Source: Allosediminivita pacifica
Lineage (GTDB): Bacteria; Pseudomonadota; Alphaproteobacteria; Rhodobacterales; Rhodobacteraceae
Assembly: GCF_003054175.1 (NCBI RefSeq)
Contig: NZ_QBKN01000002.1
Span: 218,189 to 282,188 of the forward strand
Direction: 5' to 3'
Length of the DNA stretch: 64,000 nucleotides
Position numbers and translations under genes: made by a program. Below, piece after piece: positions 35,089-43,094 of the stretch; the first letter of the stretch is position 1, and each line of letters begins with the position of its first letter. The notes under the pieces were generated by a model. It had not been told where the DNA came from. It saw only the letters and a program-made list of their open reading frames with translations, and searched no databases.

Positions 35089-35337
35089 TTGGTTCTGCCC
35101 GGCGGATGGTTTGGTCGGCCGCATGACAACATCCACCAACTCTCATCCGCAGCTGAAGAAGCAGGAAGATTGCGCCTGTTCTTGGATGAAGAACGATTGA
35201 AGCTGCTTTTTGAGGGAAAACCCGAGGTGAAAGCCAGCGATACGAGCTCACGATACACTCTTTTGACAGCCTGTAGTTTGAATGGATCGAGTACGGATCA
35301 GACGTTCATCAGTAGGATGGGTTTCGAGAAGGTGTAG
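35089..35337 (+). CDS. Hypothetical protein, start uncertain
   Basis: Up to 82 aa from a TTG codon; the frame stays open upstream to 35068, where a TAA ends it. The N-terminal LVLPGGWFGRPHDNIHQL looks like genuine structured protein. An ATG at 35060 in another frame followed by a run of nine A (35066-35074) would join this frame after a -1 slip. So the gene is either TTG-started, slippage-expressed or a decayed remnant. No family assigned with confidence. Confidence 0.45.
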   Translation: MVLPGGWFGRPHDNIHQLSSAAEEAGRLRLFLDEERLKLLFEGKPEVKASDTSSRYTLLTACSLNGSSTDQTFISRMGFEKV

Positions 35338-35542
35338 CCAGGATAATGGCACCTCCGGGGACATGAGTTAAGTGTTCAGCCCCGGCATCTGGTGGATCGG
35401 ATGGACTGAGCGGAGGCTGAGTCACGGCGTTTGCACATAACCAAGGGGTCCTGAGCCAAAGCCGTCTTGCAGCTACGAAAGTTTTCCACTTTGTTGCAAA
35501 GTGCCTCCGACCACAGATGCATGTTGAATATGAGGAAGAGAC

Positions 35543-35749
35543 TTGTCTGGTGAAAGATCGATTTGCCTGAGATGGCTTGGCTATGGCGTGTTACATCTCC
35601 TCCTGTGTTATGTAGGGCTGGTTGATCCGGAACGCTTCAGCCATACCAGGCTATTCCCCCTTATCTATCTCGGCATCATCTTCGGCCCCATTGCTTTTGC
35701 CATTGAAAATTATGTCAGATTTTACATGAGGAAAAAGAAAAGTGAGTGA
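35543..35749 (+). CDS. Small hypothetical membrane protein
   Basis: 68 aa from TTG 35543, which has GAGGAAGAG upstream. Two hydrophobic segments (YGVLHLLLCYVGLV and LFPLIYLGIIFGPIAFAI) are followed by a basic tail (RKKKSE), consistent with a small inner-membrane protein. No family recognised. It lies in the AT-richer insert. Confidence 0.4.
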   Translation: MSGERSICLRWLGYGVLHLLLCYVGLVDPERFSHTRLFPLIYLGIIFGPIAFAIENYVRFYMRKKKSE

Positions 35750-36073
35750 ACTCAATGCAAATTTTCGGCTGATCTGAGTTTTTATAGGCTCGTGCTCGTA
35801 GCCAACAGGTGACCGCGACCCAAGCCCAATGCCCGACAGGAAATCATTCGGATATCTCGCGTAGCGTATAGCGGCATGGCGTCAATTCGTCATGCGACCT
35901 TATTGGATCATCTCGATACGATGTCGGAGGCACCATGTTGGCTGGACTTGATCCGCGCGCGGCAAGCGGTAGCTCCCTCTGCGCGTTACTCAGCCCCAAA
36001 GATCACCCATCGCTCGCCTTCGACGAGCGGTTTCTGCCTCACGGCATGACCCTCCGATCAATGGGTCCTGAAG
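35750..36073. other. Non-coding or decayed part of the insert
   Basis: 324 bp between two hypothetical genes. Short open frames exist on both strands but none has a start signal or recognisable motif. It may be remnant coding sequence. Confidence 0.4.
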
Positions 36074-36436
36074 CTAATTCCAACAACGTATTGCAACCCC
36101 AATAACGTCGATATTTTCGATCTTCCCTACTCCCAAATTTATCGTTGGATATACGAATGAATGGACGAAAGAGCTTTCGTCACTAGGCGAAGCCATTTCA
36201 GACGCAACCATTTCAGATTCGACATGGAAAAGATCTTCGCCTCTAAAGATCACCTTTGTCGTTACCGAAATATCATCAGAGTGCCCGCACTCGTTCTCAT
36301 AAAACTCAATAGCGCGCGCCGATGCCATCTCGATAGCCTCAAATCTGTCCGGCATAGACAATTCAAGAGAGTAGATGATTATGCCTACTAAAGTCAAACC
36401 AGCCAGAATCAGAAAAGAGAAAAATGGCCTTTTCAC
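36074..36436 (-). CDS. Hypothetical membrane-anchored protein
   Basis: 120 aa from GTG 36436 with GGTGGAG upstream. One N-terminal membrane helix (FFSFLILAGLTLVGIIIYSL), then a roughly 95-residue acidic domain likely in the periplasm, with two cysteines (ENECGHS and near the C-terminus IRCWN) that could pair. No family recognised. AT-richer codon use than neighbouring genes. Confidence 0.6.
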   Translation of the reverse strand: MKRPFFSFLILAGLTLVGIIIYSLELSMPDRFEAIEMASARAIEFYENECGHSDDISVTTKVIFRGEDLFHVESEMVASEMASPSDESSFVHSFVYPTINLGVGKIENIDVIGVAIRCWN

Positions 36437-36781
36437 GAAGCTCCACCTCTCAAAGACGCGATACGTAACGCACTTGAATGCCTTTCACACAAGCGGTGGT
36501 TTTGTCACGCGCAACTTTCCTGCACTTCCGTGCTGGGTTCAGGAAACATAGCCAATAGGTACACCCGCATCGAGTTGCGAGGGACGACAGAACTACCTTC
36601 GCACGCCTGATCAGGCGCCCTCGGCCCCTTATGAACCTGTAGGCTCGGGGTCGTGCGGTGCGGCTTGATCGACAATTTCGGGCAGAGCCACAGCCAACCG
36701 CAAGTCCCGCTGGCTACAGCGCAGCAGCCGCAGCGGAGGTCCATCTCACACTGCGTTCCGGCCCCGTCACGCGGGACATTC

Positions 36782-36796
36782 TTAAGAAACGGTTAA
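36782..36796. promoter_or_regulatory. CtrA-like motif TTAA-N7-TTAA
   Basis: TTAA (36782-36785), seven bases, TTAA (36793-36796), with a further TTTAACC shortly after. It matches the full CtrA-binding consensus of alphaproteobacteria. The nearest gene start is that of the hypothetical protein at 36436, about 350 bp away, so regulation is uncertain. Confidence 0.4.
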
Positions 36797-36830
36797 GCCG
36801 TCTCTTTAACCCATTGATTTTCCTGAGGTC

Positions 36831-36868
36831 AAAAATGTCCCGGCGCGGGACGCCCTCGCGTCCCCGCC
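36831..36868 (-). terminator. Probable terminator after fabA
   Basis: On the minus strand a GGGACGC-GAGG-GCGTCCC stem, extended by GC pairs, is followed nine bases later by TTTTT, directly after the fabA stop at 36872. The spacer before the T run lowers confidence. Confidence 0.6.
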
Positions 36869-36871
36869 CTC

Positions 36872-37381
36872 TCAGGTCTCCGAGAGGGCCACTTTCATGT
36901 CCTTGACCTGGTAGATCGTCTCGCCGTCCGCCTCGACCCGGCCATCGGCGACACCCATGGTCAGGCGGCGGGTCTGCACGGCCTTGGTGAAGTCCACGTA
37001 GTAGGTCAGCATCTTCCGGTCGGGCCGCACCATCCCGGTCAGCTTCACCTCGCCCACGCCCAGCGCGTAGCCCCGCCCCTGCCAGCCGCGCCAGCCGAGG
37101 TTGAAGCCCGTGAGCTGCCAGAGGCCGTCGAGACCAAGGCAGCCGGGCATGATCGGATTGCCCGGGAAGTGGCACTCGAAGAACCACAGGTCGGGGTGGA
37201 TGTCGAACTCGGCCACCACGTGCCCCTTGCCGTGCGGCCCGCCATCGCCCGAGATGTCCGTGATCCGGTCCATCATCAGCATCGGCGGCTCGGGCAGCTG
37301 CGCGTTGCCCGGCCCGAAGAGCTCCCCGCGGGCACATTTCAACAGGTCGTCCTTGTCGAAACTCGTCGGATACTCGGCCAT
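36872..37381 (-). CDS. fabA: 3-hydroxydecanoyl-[acyl-carrier-protein] dehydratase/isomerase
   Basis: A 169-aa FabA that dehydrates 3-hydroxydecanoyl-ACP and isomerises trans-2 to cis-3-decenoyl-ACP, the branch point to unsaturated fatty acids. The catalytic His is in [14 protein letters not shown] and the Asp in [20 protein letters not shown] is also conserved. I chose ATG 37381 (GGGGAG nine bases upstream), matching the E. coli FabA N-terminus; ATG 37402 would add seven residues. It is divergent from irr. Confidence 0.95.
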   Translation of the reverse strand: MAEYPTSFDKDDLLKCARGELFGPGNAQLPEPPMLMMDRITDISGDGGPHGKGHVVAEFDIHPDLWFFECHFPGNPIMPGCLGLDGLWQLTGFNLGWRGWQGRGYALGVGEVKLTGMVRPDRKMLTYYVDFTKAVQTRRLTMGVADGRVEADGETIYQVKDMKVALSET

Positions 37382-37557
37382 CTCCGTGGGCTCCCCAGCC
37401 ATCAGAACAATCCGGGGGACCCTCTATCACCCGCCGCGCGAGGCTTGCAAGCCGCCACGGGCACTGCGCCGCACCGGGACGTGACGGGATTCCATTTGAA
37501 AAGGAAGGGGGTGACGCCCTATATGGAGGGGTGAAGATCGAAGGAAAGCAACCCGAA

Positions 37558-37995
37558 ATGACCACAGAGGCGCAAAAACGCGGCAAGGACTGGCTCGGTC
37601 AGGCGAAGCTTCGCCCGACGCGTCAGCGTCTGGCGCTGGCCGAGCTTCTGATCGGTGACGGCCAGAACCGCCACGTCACCGCCGAGAGCCTTTTCGCGGC
37701 AGCCAAGAAGACCGACGTCGGCGTGTCCCTCGCGACTGTCTACAACACCCTCCGGGCCTTCTGCGACGCAGGCCTCATGCAAGAGGTGACGGTGGACGGC
37801 TCCAAGAGCTACTTCGACACGAACACCCACGATCACCCGCACTTCTTCTGGGAGAATGACGGCAAGCTCACCGACGCACCCGCCGAGGAGTTGCGGATTG
37901 CCTCGCTGCCGAATGCCCCCGACGGCTACGAGATCGCGTCCGTTGACGTGGTCATCCGCCTGCGCGCCCGCGATGCGGCCGAGGGCAAGGCCTGA
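37558..37995 (+). CDS. irr: Iron response regulator Irr (Fur family)
   Basis: A 145-aa Fur-family protein of the Irr branch, a heme-status-responsive regulator of iron genes in alphaproteobacteria. The DNA-binding region reads LRPTRQRLALAELL and VSLATVYNTLRAF; the His-rich element is NTHDHPHFFWE. The C-terminal YEIASVDVVIRLR is Irr-typical. I prefer ATG 37558 (GAAGGAAAG upstream) over GTG 37531. No N-terminal heme regulatory Cys-Pro motif is seen, as in other Rhodobacterales. It converges on nagA with a 3-nt gap. Confidence 0.93.
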   Translation: MTTEAQKRGKDWLGQAKLRPTRQRLALAELLIGDGQNRHVTAESLFAAAKKTDVGVSLATVYNTLRAFCDAGLMQEVTVDGSKSYFDTNTHDHPHFFWENDGKLTDAPAEELRIASLPNAPDGYEIASVDVVIRLRARDAAEGKA

Positions 37996-37998
37996 ACC

Positions 37999-39141
37999 TC
38001 AGAGCTTCAGGCCGCCCCGCCAGACGCCGCGCATCTCGAGGTCTTCGCCTAGGTGGACGAAATCCGCGGGGCAGCCAGGATCGAGCCTCCCGGCGCGGCT
38101 TCCGATGATATCTGCGGGGATCTGCGTGGCCATTGCAAGCGCCTCGGCCGGCGCGAGCCCCACATCCTCCACCATTACCTGCACGGCCCGCCAAAGCGTC
38201 AGGTCGGCGCCAGCGAGGGTCCCATCCGTTAGCGTGAGGCGACCATCGGCACGCAGAACCTTGCGCCCGCCGATTTCGAAGCTGCTCCGGCGCGTGCCCG
38301 CCACGGCCATGGCGTCGCTCACGAGGTAGATGCGCCCCGGCCCGCGCTTCGCAGCAACCGCGGCTTTCATGGAAACGGGATGCACGTGGACACCGTCCGC
38401 GATCAGACCAGCCGACAGCCGGCCATCCGACAGGGCTGCGCCCACCAGGCCCGGCGACCTGCCCTGGAGCTGGCTCATGGCGTTGAAAAGATGCGTAACA
38501 AGCCGCGCCCCGGCGTCCGTGGCCACGCGAACGGCGTCCAGGCGGCAGTTGCTGTGCCCTAGGGCCACACGCACGCCGGCCTCGACCAATGCGGCGATCT
38601 GAGCCGGGGTCGCGGCCTCCGGCGCGAGCGTCACCTTCAGAACCGAAAGACGTGCCGCCGCCTCGCACAGCACGCGGACGTCGCTGTCTTCCATGGGCCG
38701 TATCACGGACGGATCATGCGCCCCGGCACGCGCGGGATCGAGGTGCGGCCCTTCCAGATGAAGCCCGGCGATCCCTTTCACGCCGCCGTCCATAGCCGCA
38801 GCGACCACGTCGATGGCCGAGGCCACCTTTGCGGGCGTGTCTGAGATCAGTGTAGGCAGGATCGTCGTGGCGCCCAGGCGGGCGTGAGCTTCCGCCATCG
38901 TCCGCAAGGTCGCCACGGAGGGATCATCACCCAGCATGACGCCGCCACCGCCGTTTACCTGAAGATCGACGAAGCCCGGGGCCAGGATCCCATCGCGCAG
39001 GTTCCGGCGCGGCAGGTCCTCGGGCAGGCGCGAGGCCGGGCGCAGATCCAGGACACGGCCACCCTCGACTACCAGAGCGATGTTCTCGTGGAGCGTGCCG
39101 CCATAAAAGACGCGAGCGCCGGTGAATGCCATCCGTGTCAT
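37999..39141 (-). CDS. nagA: N-acetylglucosamine-6-phosphate deacetylase
   Basis: A 380-aa amidohydrolase removing acetate from GlcNAc-6-phosphate in amino sugar and cell-wall recycling. Metal and catalytic residues are visible: Glu in LHLEGPHLDP, His in ALGHSNC, His in THLFNAM and the catalytic Asp in LVSDAM. GGGAGGAGAAAG precedes ATG 39141. nagB and a sugar transporter, common partners, are not adjacent; the gene stands alone between irr and tRNA-Leu. Confidence 0.94.
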   Translation of the reverse strand: MTRMAFTGARVFYGGTLHENIALVVEGGRVLDLRPASRLPEDLPRRNLRDGILAPGFVDLQVNGGGGVMLGDDPSVATLRTMAEAHARLGATTILPTLISDTPAKVASAIDVVAAAMDGGVKGIAGLHLEGPHLDPARAGAHDPSVIRPMEDSDVRVLCEAAARLSVLKVTLAPEAATPAQIAALVEAGVRVALGHSNCRLDAVRVATDAGARLVTHLFNAMSQLQGRSPGLVGAALSDGRLSAGLIADGVHVHPVSMKAAVAAKRGPGRIYLVSDAMAVAGTRRSSFEIGGRKVLRADGRLTLTDGTLAGADLTLWRAVQVMVEDVGLAPAEALAMATQIPADIIGSRAGRLDPGCPADFVHLGEDLEMRGVWRGGLKL

Positions 39142-39271
39142 GTCTTTCTCCTCCCAAGCGGCCCCCGTTCAAAGCGCCAGCCCGCATCAGCACATCTGCC
39201 GGGCGAGAGTCGAAAGCCATGGGCATGACCGACGGCCCCGTACGAGGACCCGCATCGCTGATGCAAGGCCC

Positions 39272-39355
39272 TGGTACCCGCGGCGGGACTCGAACCCGCA
39301 CGGCCGAAGCCTGGGGATTTTAAGTCCCCTGTGTCTACCATTCCACCACGCGGGC
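39272..39355 (-). tRNA. tRNA-Leu(TAA)
   Basis: An 84-nt class II tRNA on the minus strand with encoded CCA. The acceptor is GCCCGCG/CGCGGGT (first pair G-U), the anticodon loop CTTAAAA gives TAA (leucine UUA), the variable arm is short (GGCTTCGGCC), and the T-arm GCGGGTTCGAGTCCCGC is intact. Confidence 0.95.
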
Positions 39356-39503
39356 CCGACCCCGGTTCTGCCTCAGAATATCCATCTTGACCAGAGCTTC
39401 GACCGCTGCTGCGGCACATCGGACGCGGCGGCATTTCGACGGTCGGGCTAAGCACGCGTGAGGCCACTTGTCACCGGCGGCGCGCTGGGGTTCCCTCGCC
39501 CCC

Positions 39504-40190
39504 ATGCGCGCGTTCCTCCTCCTCACGATCTGCCTCGTCCTTGCCGGTTGCGGTCGTCCGCTGACGGATGCCGAGGTGTCGTACCTGCGGGCCCTTCAGG
39601 GCGATCAGACCAATCCGGATCGGGTCCGCCTGCACGATGGCCACTTTGCCGGCTCGTTCGAGTACGAAATGCCGACGCGGCCCCGGCTCACCTGTCAGGA
39701 ACGGATCTGGCCGCCTGTCGCGGGGGAGGCCATGACGGTCTCTCCCGGGGCGACCGTCATCTTCAATCGCGTCTTCTATCGTGATGATCTCTACGAGGAC
39801 GATCTCATGGCGGGCTGGCCGGAAGAGGTGGACCTGTTCCAGGCCATGCTTTTCGCGCACGAAATGACCCATGTCTGGCAATGGCAGAACCGGCGCCGCA
39901 CCGGCTATTCCCCACTGAAGGCCCTCGGAGAGCACACGGTGTCCGAGGACCCCTACCTGTTCGACCCAGAAGAGGCGGGCAGCTTTCTCGATCACGGCTA
40001 TGAACAGCAGGGGTCCATCGTCGAGGAATACGTGTGCTGCAGGCTGCTCGATCCCGAAGCACCACGCACCGCCCGGCTGCGCGAGATGATCAGCGCGGAG
40101 ATGCCGATCACCCGGCTGGACGACGCACTAGACTCTCCCCGCGTTCGCATACCCTGGGCCGGCGCGAAGGTGGAAGGCATCTGCCGCTAG
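39504..40190 (+). CDS. Predicted lipoprotein with zincin-like HEMTH motif
   Basis: A 228-aa protein with a lipoprotein signal peptide (lipobox LAGC at about 15-18). The central MLFAHEMTHVWQWQ has the HExxH pattern of metalloproteases, and a downstream Glu in GSIVEEYVCCRLL could be a third ligand. Family not recognised with confidence; eCIS-core/DUF4157-like domains share the HExxHxxQ pattern. Start ATG 39504 begins the signal peptide. Its TAG stop is palindromic with that of the convergent cytochrome gene (CTAG at 40187-40190). Confidence 0.75.
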   Translation: MRAFLLLTICLVLAGCGRPLTDAEVSYLRALQGDQTNPDRVRLHDGHFAGSFEYEMPTRPRLTCQERIWPPVAGEAMTVSPGATVIFNRVFYRDDLYEDDLMAGWPEEVDLFQAMLFAHEMTHVWQWQNRRRTGYSPLKALGEHTVSEDPYLFDPEEAGSFLDHGYEQQGSIVEEYVCCRLLDPEAPRTARLREMISAEMPITRLDDALDSPRVRIPWAGAKVEGICR

Positions 40191-40591
40191 TCGGACGACT
40201 GCTGGAGTTCGGCGATGTAGGCCACAAGATCGGCAAGGGGGCGCGTTGCGCGCACCCCCTGCTCATGCTCCAGCCTGAGCATCAGGTCATATCTGCCTTC
40301 GAAGAAATCGCCGTAGACCGGCATGGGCGAGCCATGAGCCACCAGCGGATCCCGTCCGTCTATGCGTTTGACCACACGCTCCACAGGGAAAACCCCGCCG
40401 CTTCCCTCGACCAGCGCGGTCAGGTTCGTGGGCTGGATCAGAAGAACAGACGCCATCGGTCCGTCCCCCTGCCCGTCCGCGCCGTGGCATGTCGCGCAAT
40501 GCGTCATGTAGAGTTCCCGTCCGCTCTCGGCATCCTGCGCGGAAAGCGCAGTCGGGATCAGAAGGGCCAGAAGACAAAGCGTGCGTGACAT
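40187..40591 (-). CDS. Small periplasmic c-type cytochrome
   Basis: A 134-aa exported protein with a signal peptide (about 1-18, ending LSA-QD), one heme-binding motif CATCHG and a likely axial Met in GSPMPVYGDFF. This is a mono-heme class I cytochrome c. ATG 40591 has CGGGAG upstream. No oxidase or dehydrogenase partner is next to it; function beyond electron transfer is open. Confidence 0.88.
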   Translation of the reverse strand: MSRTLCLLALLIPTALSAQDAESGRELYMTHCATCHGADGQGDGPMASVLLIQPTNLTALVEGSGGVFPVERVVKRIDGRDPLVAHGSPMPVYGDFFEGRYDLMLRLEHEQGVRATRPLADLVAYIAELQQSSD

Positions 40592-40718
40592 GATCGGTTC
40601 TCCCGAAGTTTGCACCCATCGTGAGCTTGCCAAGACCCATGCACCTTGATCGGCATCAAACCCTCGACGCGCAGCCCTGGGATCTTACCTTTCCAAGGGT
40701 CACCAACAGGAGCCGATC

Positions 40719-41474
40719 ATGCGCCGGGTACTCGCCGTCATCACGACCATGGTCGTCGCATCGTCGGCCGCGGCGCAGGATACCGATCTGGAACTGGTCC
40801 TGCTCGCCGATGCCTCGGGGTCGATAGACAGTTCGGAAATCGCCTTCCAGAGACAGGGCTATGCGCAGGCCATCACCGATCCCGAGGTCCTCGCCACCAT
40901 CGCCAATACCGCCTACGGCACCATCGCGGTGACCTACGTCGAGTGGGCCTCGAACCAAGCCGTGGTGGCCGACTGGACCATCATCGACGGCACCGAAAGC
41001 GCCGCGTCCTTCGCAGAGCAACTCACCACGCGGCCGCGGCAGGCCTACGGGCGCAACGCCATCGGCTCCGCGCTGCTCGAAGGTCTTCGCCTGATGGAGG
41101 AGAACGAGATCGAGGGCTGGCGCCGGGTGATCGACTTCTCCGGGGATTCCGTGAATTCCTACAGCGGCCCCTCCATATCCGAGGCACGCCGGACGGTTCT
41201 TGAGGCCGGCGTGACGATCAACGCGCTGCCCATCCTGCCGCCGGACGATCCCGGCCGCGCGCATGGCGGGCTGGAAGCCGCCTACGAGAACCGCATCATC
41301 GGAGGCCCCGGCAGTTTCGTCGTGACAGCGGAAAGCCGCGAAAGCTTTGCCGAGGCGGTGAAGCGCAAGCTGATCCTCGAGATCTCAGGCCTCTCGCCCC
41401 GGCGTCTTTTCGCGTCTCAGGACAGCGATGCGAGCAGTGCCCGGGAGGGTTCTCCGGTCACCGGAAGCCCCTGA
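40719..41474 (+). CDS. Exported DUF1194 (von Willebrand A-like) protein
   Basis: A 251-aa protein with a signal peptide (about 1-19, AAA-Q). The vWA-type metal site is seen as VLLADASGSIDSSE, and DFSGDSVNSYSGPS corresponds to the later conserved segment of DUF1194. Probably periplasmic; function unknown. AGGAG precedes the start. Its 3' end overlaps the convergent transglycosylase gene by 58 bp. Confidence 0.87.
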   Translation: MRRVLAVITTMVVASSAAAQDTDLELVLLADASGSIDSSEIAFQRQGYAQAITDPEVLATIANTAYGTIAVTYVEWASNQAVVADWTIIDGTESAASFAEQLTTRPRQAYGRNAIGSALLEGLRLMEENEIEGWRRVIDFSGDSVNSYSGPSISEARRTVLEAGVTINALPILPPDDPGRAHGGLEAAYENRIIGGPGSFVVTAESRESFAEAVKRKLILEISGLSPRRLFASQDSDASSAREGSPVTGSP

Positions 41475-42661
41475 TCCCGCTGCCACGCACTGATCGCCGC
41501 CTCGGTTCGGTCACCGACCACGCCGTCGGCAGTACCGGCGTCGTAGCCGCGTCGGGACAGGCCTCTCTGGATCGACTTCCGGTCCTCGAGCGTCAGGCCG
41601 TTGGCGTCGGGCCCGAATTCTCCGACCAGAGGACCACCGCCGGCCAGCCGGCCCGACAGATAGCCGAGCGCGAGCGCGTAGTTGGTCGAGGGGTTGTACC
41701 GTCGGATGACCTCGAAGTTGTGGTAGACGAGGAAGGCCGGCGTGCCCGGCCCCTCCGGGATCAGCAGCGCCGCCTCGCCGGCTTCGGGCAATGCCCCGCC
41801 CCGAGCCGGCACGATCCCGGCCGCCCTCCACGAGCTTACGGGGCGGTCGGAACCACGCCCCGTCGGTCCGGAATACCCAGCGGGTACGATTACTTCCAAA
41901 CCCCATGGCTGCCCGCGGCGCCATCCGCGCCGTTCGAGAAACCGGGCGGTCGAGGCAAGCGCGTCCGCGGGATCATCCCCCCAGATATGGCGACGCCCGT
42001 CGCCGTCGAAGTCGACGGCATAGGTCTCGTAGACATCGGGCATCATCTGCGTATGCCCCATCGCCCCGGCCCAGCTGCCAACCATTTCCGAGGCGCGCGC
42101 GTCACCGGCCTGCAGCAACCTCAGCGCTGACATGAGCTGTGCCTCGAAGAAGGTGCCGCGGCGCCCCTCCCAGGCGAGGGTCGAGGTGGCCGAAAAGACG
42201 TTGATGGTCCCGCGGCGCGTGCCGAAGTAGCTCTCCATGCCCCAGAGCGCGCCAATGACTTCGGGCGGGACACCATAGGTGTCCTCGACCCGGGCCAGGA
42301 CATCGCGCTGTGTCGCGACCTGACCGCGCCCGAACTGCACCTTTTCCTCGGGCGCCACGATCGCCAGGTAATCCTCGAGCGTTCGCGTGAACTCCGTCTG
42401 GTTGCGATCCCGCTCCACCACACCAGGCAGAAAGCCTGCGCCGGCAAAGGCACTGTCCAGTGTCGTGCGTGTAATCCCTGCGGCCTGCGCCCGCCCACGG
42501 AAGGCAACCACCCAGGCATCGTAATCCGCGTTTGGCTGCGGGCGCAGGCCCGGGTCGCTCTCGCCTGCAGGCCCTCCCCGCACCAGAGGTCCACCGCCGC
42601 AGCCAGCGAGCATGGCAATTGCCAGCCCTCCGAGCCCAAGTCCCCGCCTTGTCATGTTCAT
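41417..42661 (-). CDS. Lytic murein transglycosylase with peptidoglycan-binding domain
   Basis: A 414-aa MltB-family (SLT type 3) lipoprotein. The lipobox is LAGC, the catalytic Glu sits in GALWGMESYFG, and GAMGHTQMMPDVY is the family motif. A C-terminal PG_binding_1 domain (LTLEDRKSIQRGLSRRGYDAG onwards) anchors it to peptidoglycan. It cleaves glycan strands to 1,6-anhydromuropeptides. I used ATG 42661 (GGAG nine bases upstream) instead of GTG 42676. Confidence 0.9.
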   Translation of the reverse strand: MNMTRRGLGLGGLAIAMLAGCGGGPLVRGGPAGESDPGLRPQPNADYDAWVVAFRGRAQAAGITRTTLDSAFAGAGFLPGVVERDRNQTEFTRTLEDYLAIVAPEEKVQFGRGQVATQRDVLARVEDTYGVPPEVIGALWGMESYFGTRRGTINVFSATSTLAWEGRRGTFFEAQLMSALRLLQAGDARASEMVGSWAGAMGHTQMMPDVYETYAVDFDGDGRRHIWGDDPADALASTARFLERRGWRRGQPWGLEVIVPAGYSGPTGRGSDRPVSSWRAAGIVPARGGALPEAGEAALLIPEGPGTPAFLVYHNFEVIRRYNPSTNYALALGYLSGRLAGGGPLVGEFGPDANGLTLEDRKSIQRGLSRRGYDAGTADGVVGDRTEAAISAWQRDQGLPVTGEPSRALLASLS

Positions 42662-42764
42662 GACTTGCTTCTCCACTGCTCAATTCGGCGTCAATTGGTC
42701 ATGACGCGCATTCATTCATGCTCGGGAAAGGTTCTGGAAACCATTTCTGTTTAGACGGCTCTGC

Positions 42765-42965
42765 GTGTCCTTGCCCGCCAGTTGCATGGCAGACAATCTA
42801 ACCTCAGGCCCTGCGCCGGCAAATGCCATGAATGCCTCATCCGAAAACGGAGCCCCCACAGTGCCCCCGCGCCACAAACTCAGACCATTGATCTGGGCCG
42901 CGATTGCATTGTGCGTGGTGCTTTTCTGGGGCGCCGTCTTGCGGACGCTGGTGGCGGCGATCTGA
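42765..42965 (+). CDS. Small hypothetical membrane protein
   Basis: Up to 66 aa from GTG 42765 (possible ATG starts at 42786 and 42828). A hydrophilic N-terminus is followed by one hydrophobic helix, PLIWAAIALCVVLFWGAVL. No ribosome-binding site is clear and no family is recognised; the single helix and position before tRNA-Arg leave it plausible but unproven. Confidence 0.35.
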   Translation: MSLPASCMADNLTSGPAPANAMNASSENGAPTVPPRHKLRPLIWAAIALCVVLFWGAVLRTLVAAI

Positions 42966-42977
42966 CCGCGCCTGCCA

Positions 42978-43054
42978 TGGCGACCCCTGAAGGACTCGAA
43001 CCCTCAACCTGTCGATTAGAAGTCGACTGCTCTATCCAGTTGAGCTAAGGGGCC
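42978..43054 (-). tRNA. tRNA-Arg(TCT)
   Basis: A 77-nt cloverleaf on the minus strand with encoded CCA and discriminator G. Acceptor GGCCCCT/AGGGGTC, D-stem GCTC/GAGC, anticodon stem GTCGA/TCGAC with loop CTTCTAA giving TCT (arginine AGA). The T-arm GAGGGTTCGAGTCCTTC is intact. Confidence 0.95.
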
Positions 43055-43094
43055 CCGCCCGCCTTTTGCCGTCTCGGGTCGCGGCTGTCCAGCG

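Larger units (their letters stand above)
34900..36830. other. AT-richer insert separating fabA from fabBI
   Basis: About 1.9 kb with visibly lower GC and different codon use from its surroundings, holding only hypothetical ORFs (35089-35337, 35543-35749, 36074-36436) and no recognisable transposase. In related alphaproteobacteria fabA, fabB and fabI are usually adjacent. The edges are approximate; no flanking direct repeats were found by eye. Confidence 0.65.
36437..36871. other. Intergenic region between the insert ORF and fabA
   Basis: 435 bp without a convincing gene. It contains a CtrA-like TTAA-N7-TTAA site and the fabA terminator at its right end. The rest shows nothing recognisable. 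Confidence 0.5.

Noticed and set aside
34900..36830. Transposon or prophage remnant in the fab insert
   Set aside because: No transposase or integrase motif, terminal inverted repeats or target duplication could be found by eye, so I left it as an insert of unknown origin.
42688..42707. GCGTCA/TGACGC inverted repeat upstream of the transglycosylase gene as an operator
   Set aside because: Six-base arms with an eight-base loop can occur by chance and no regulator is adjacent.
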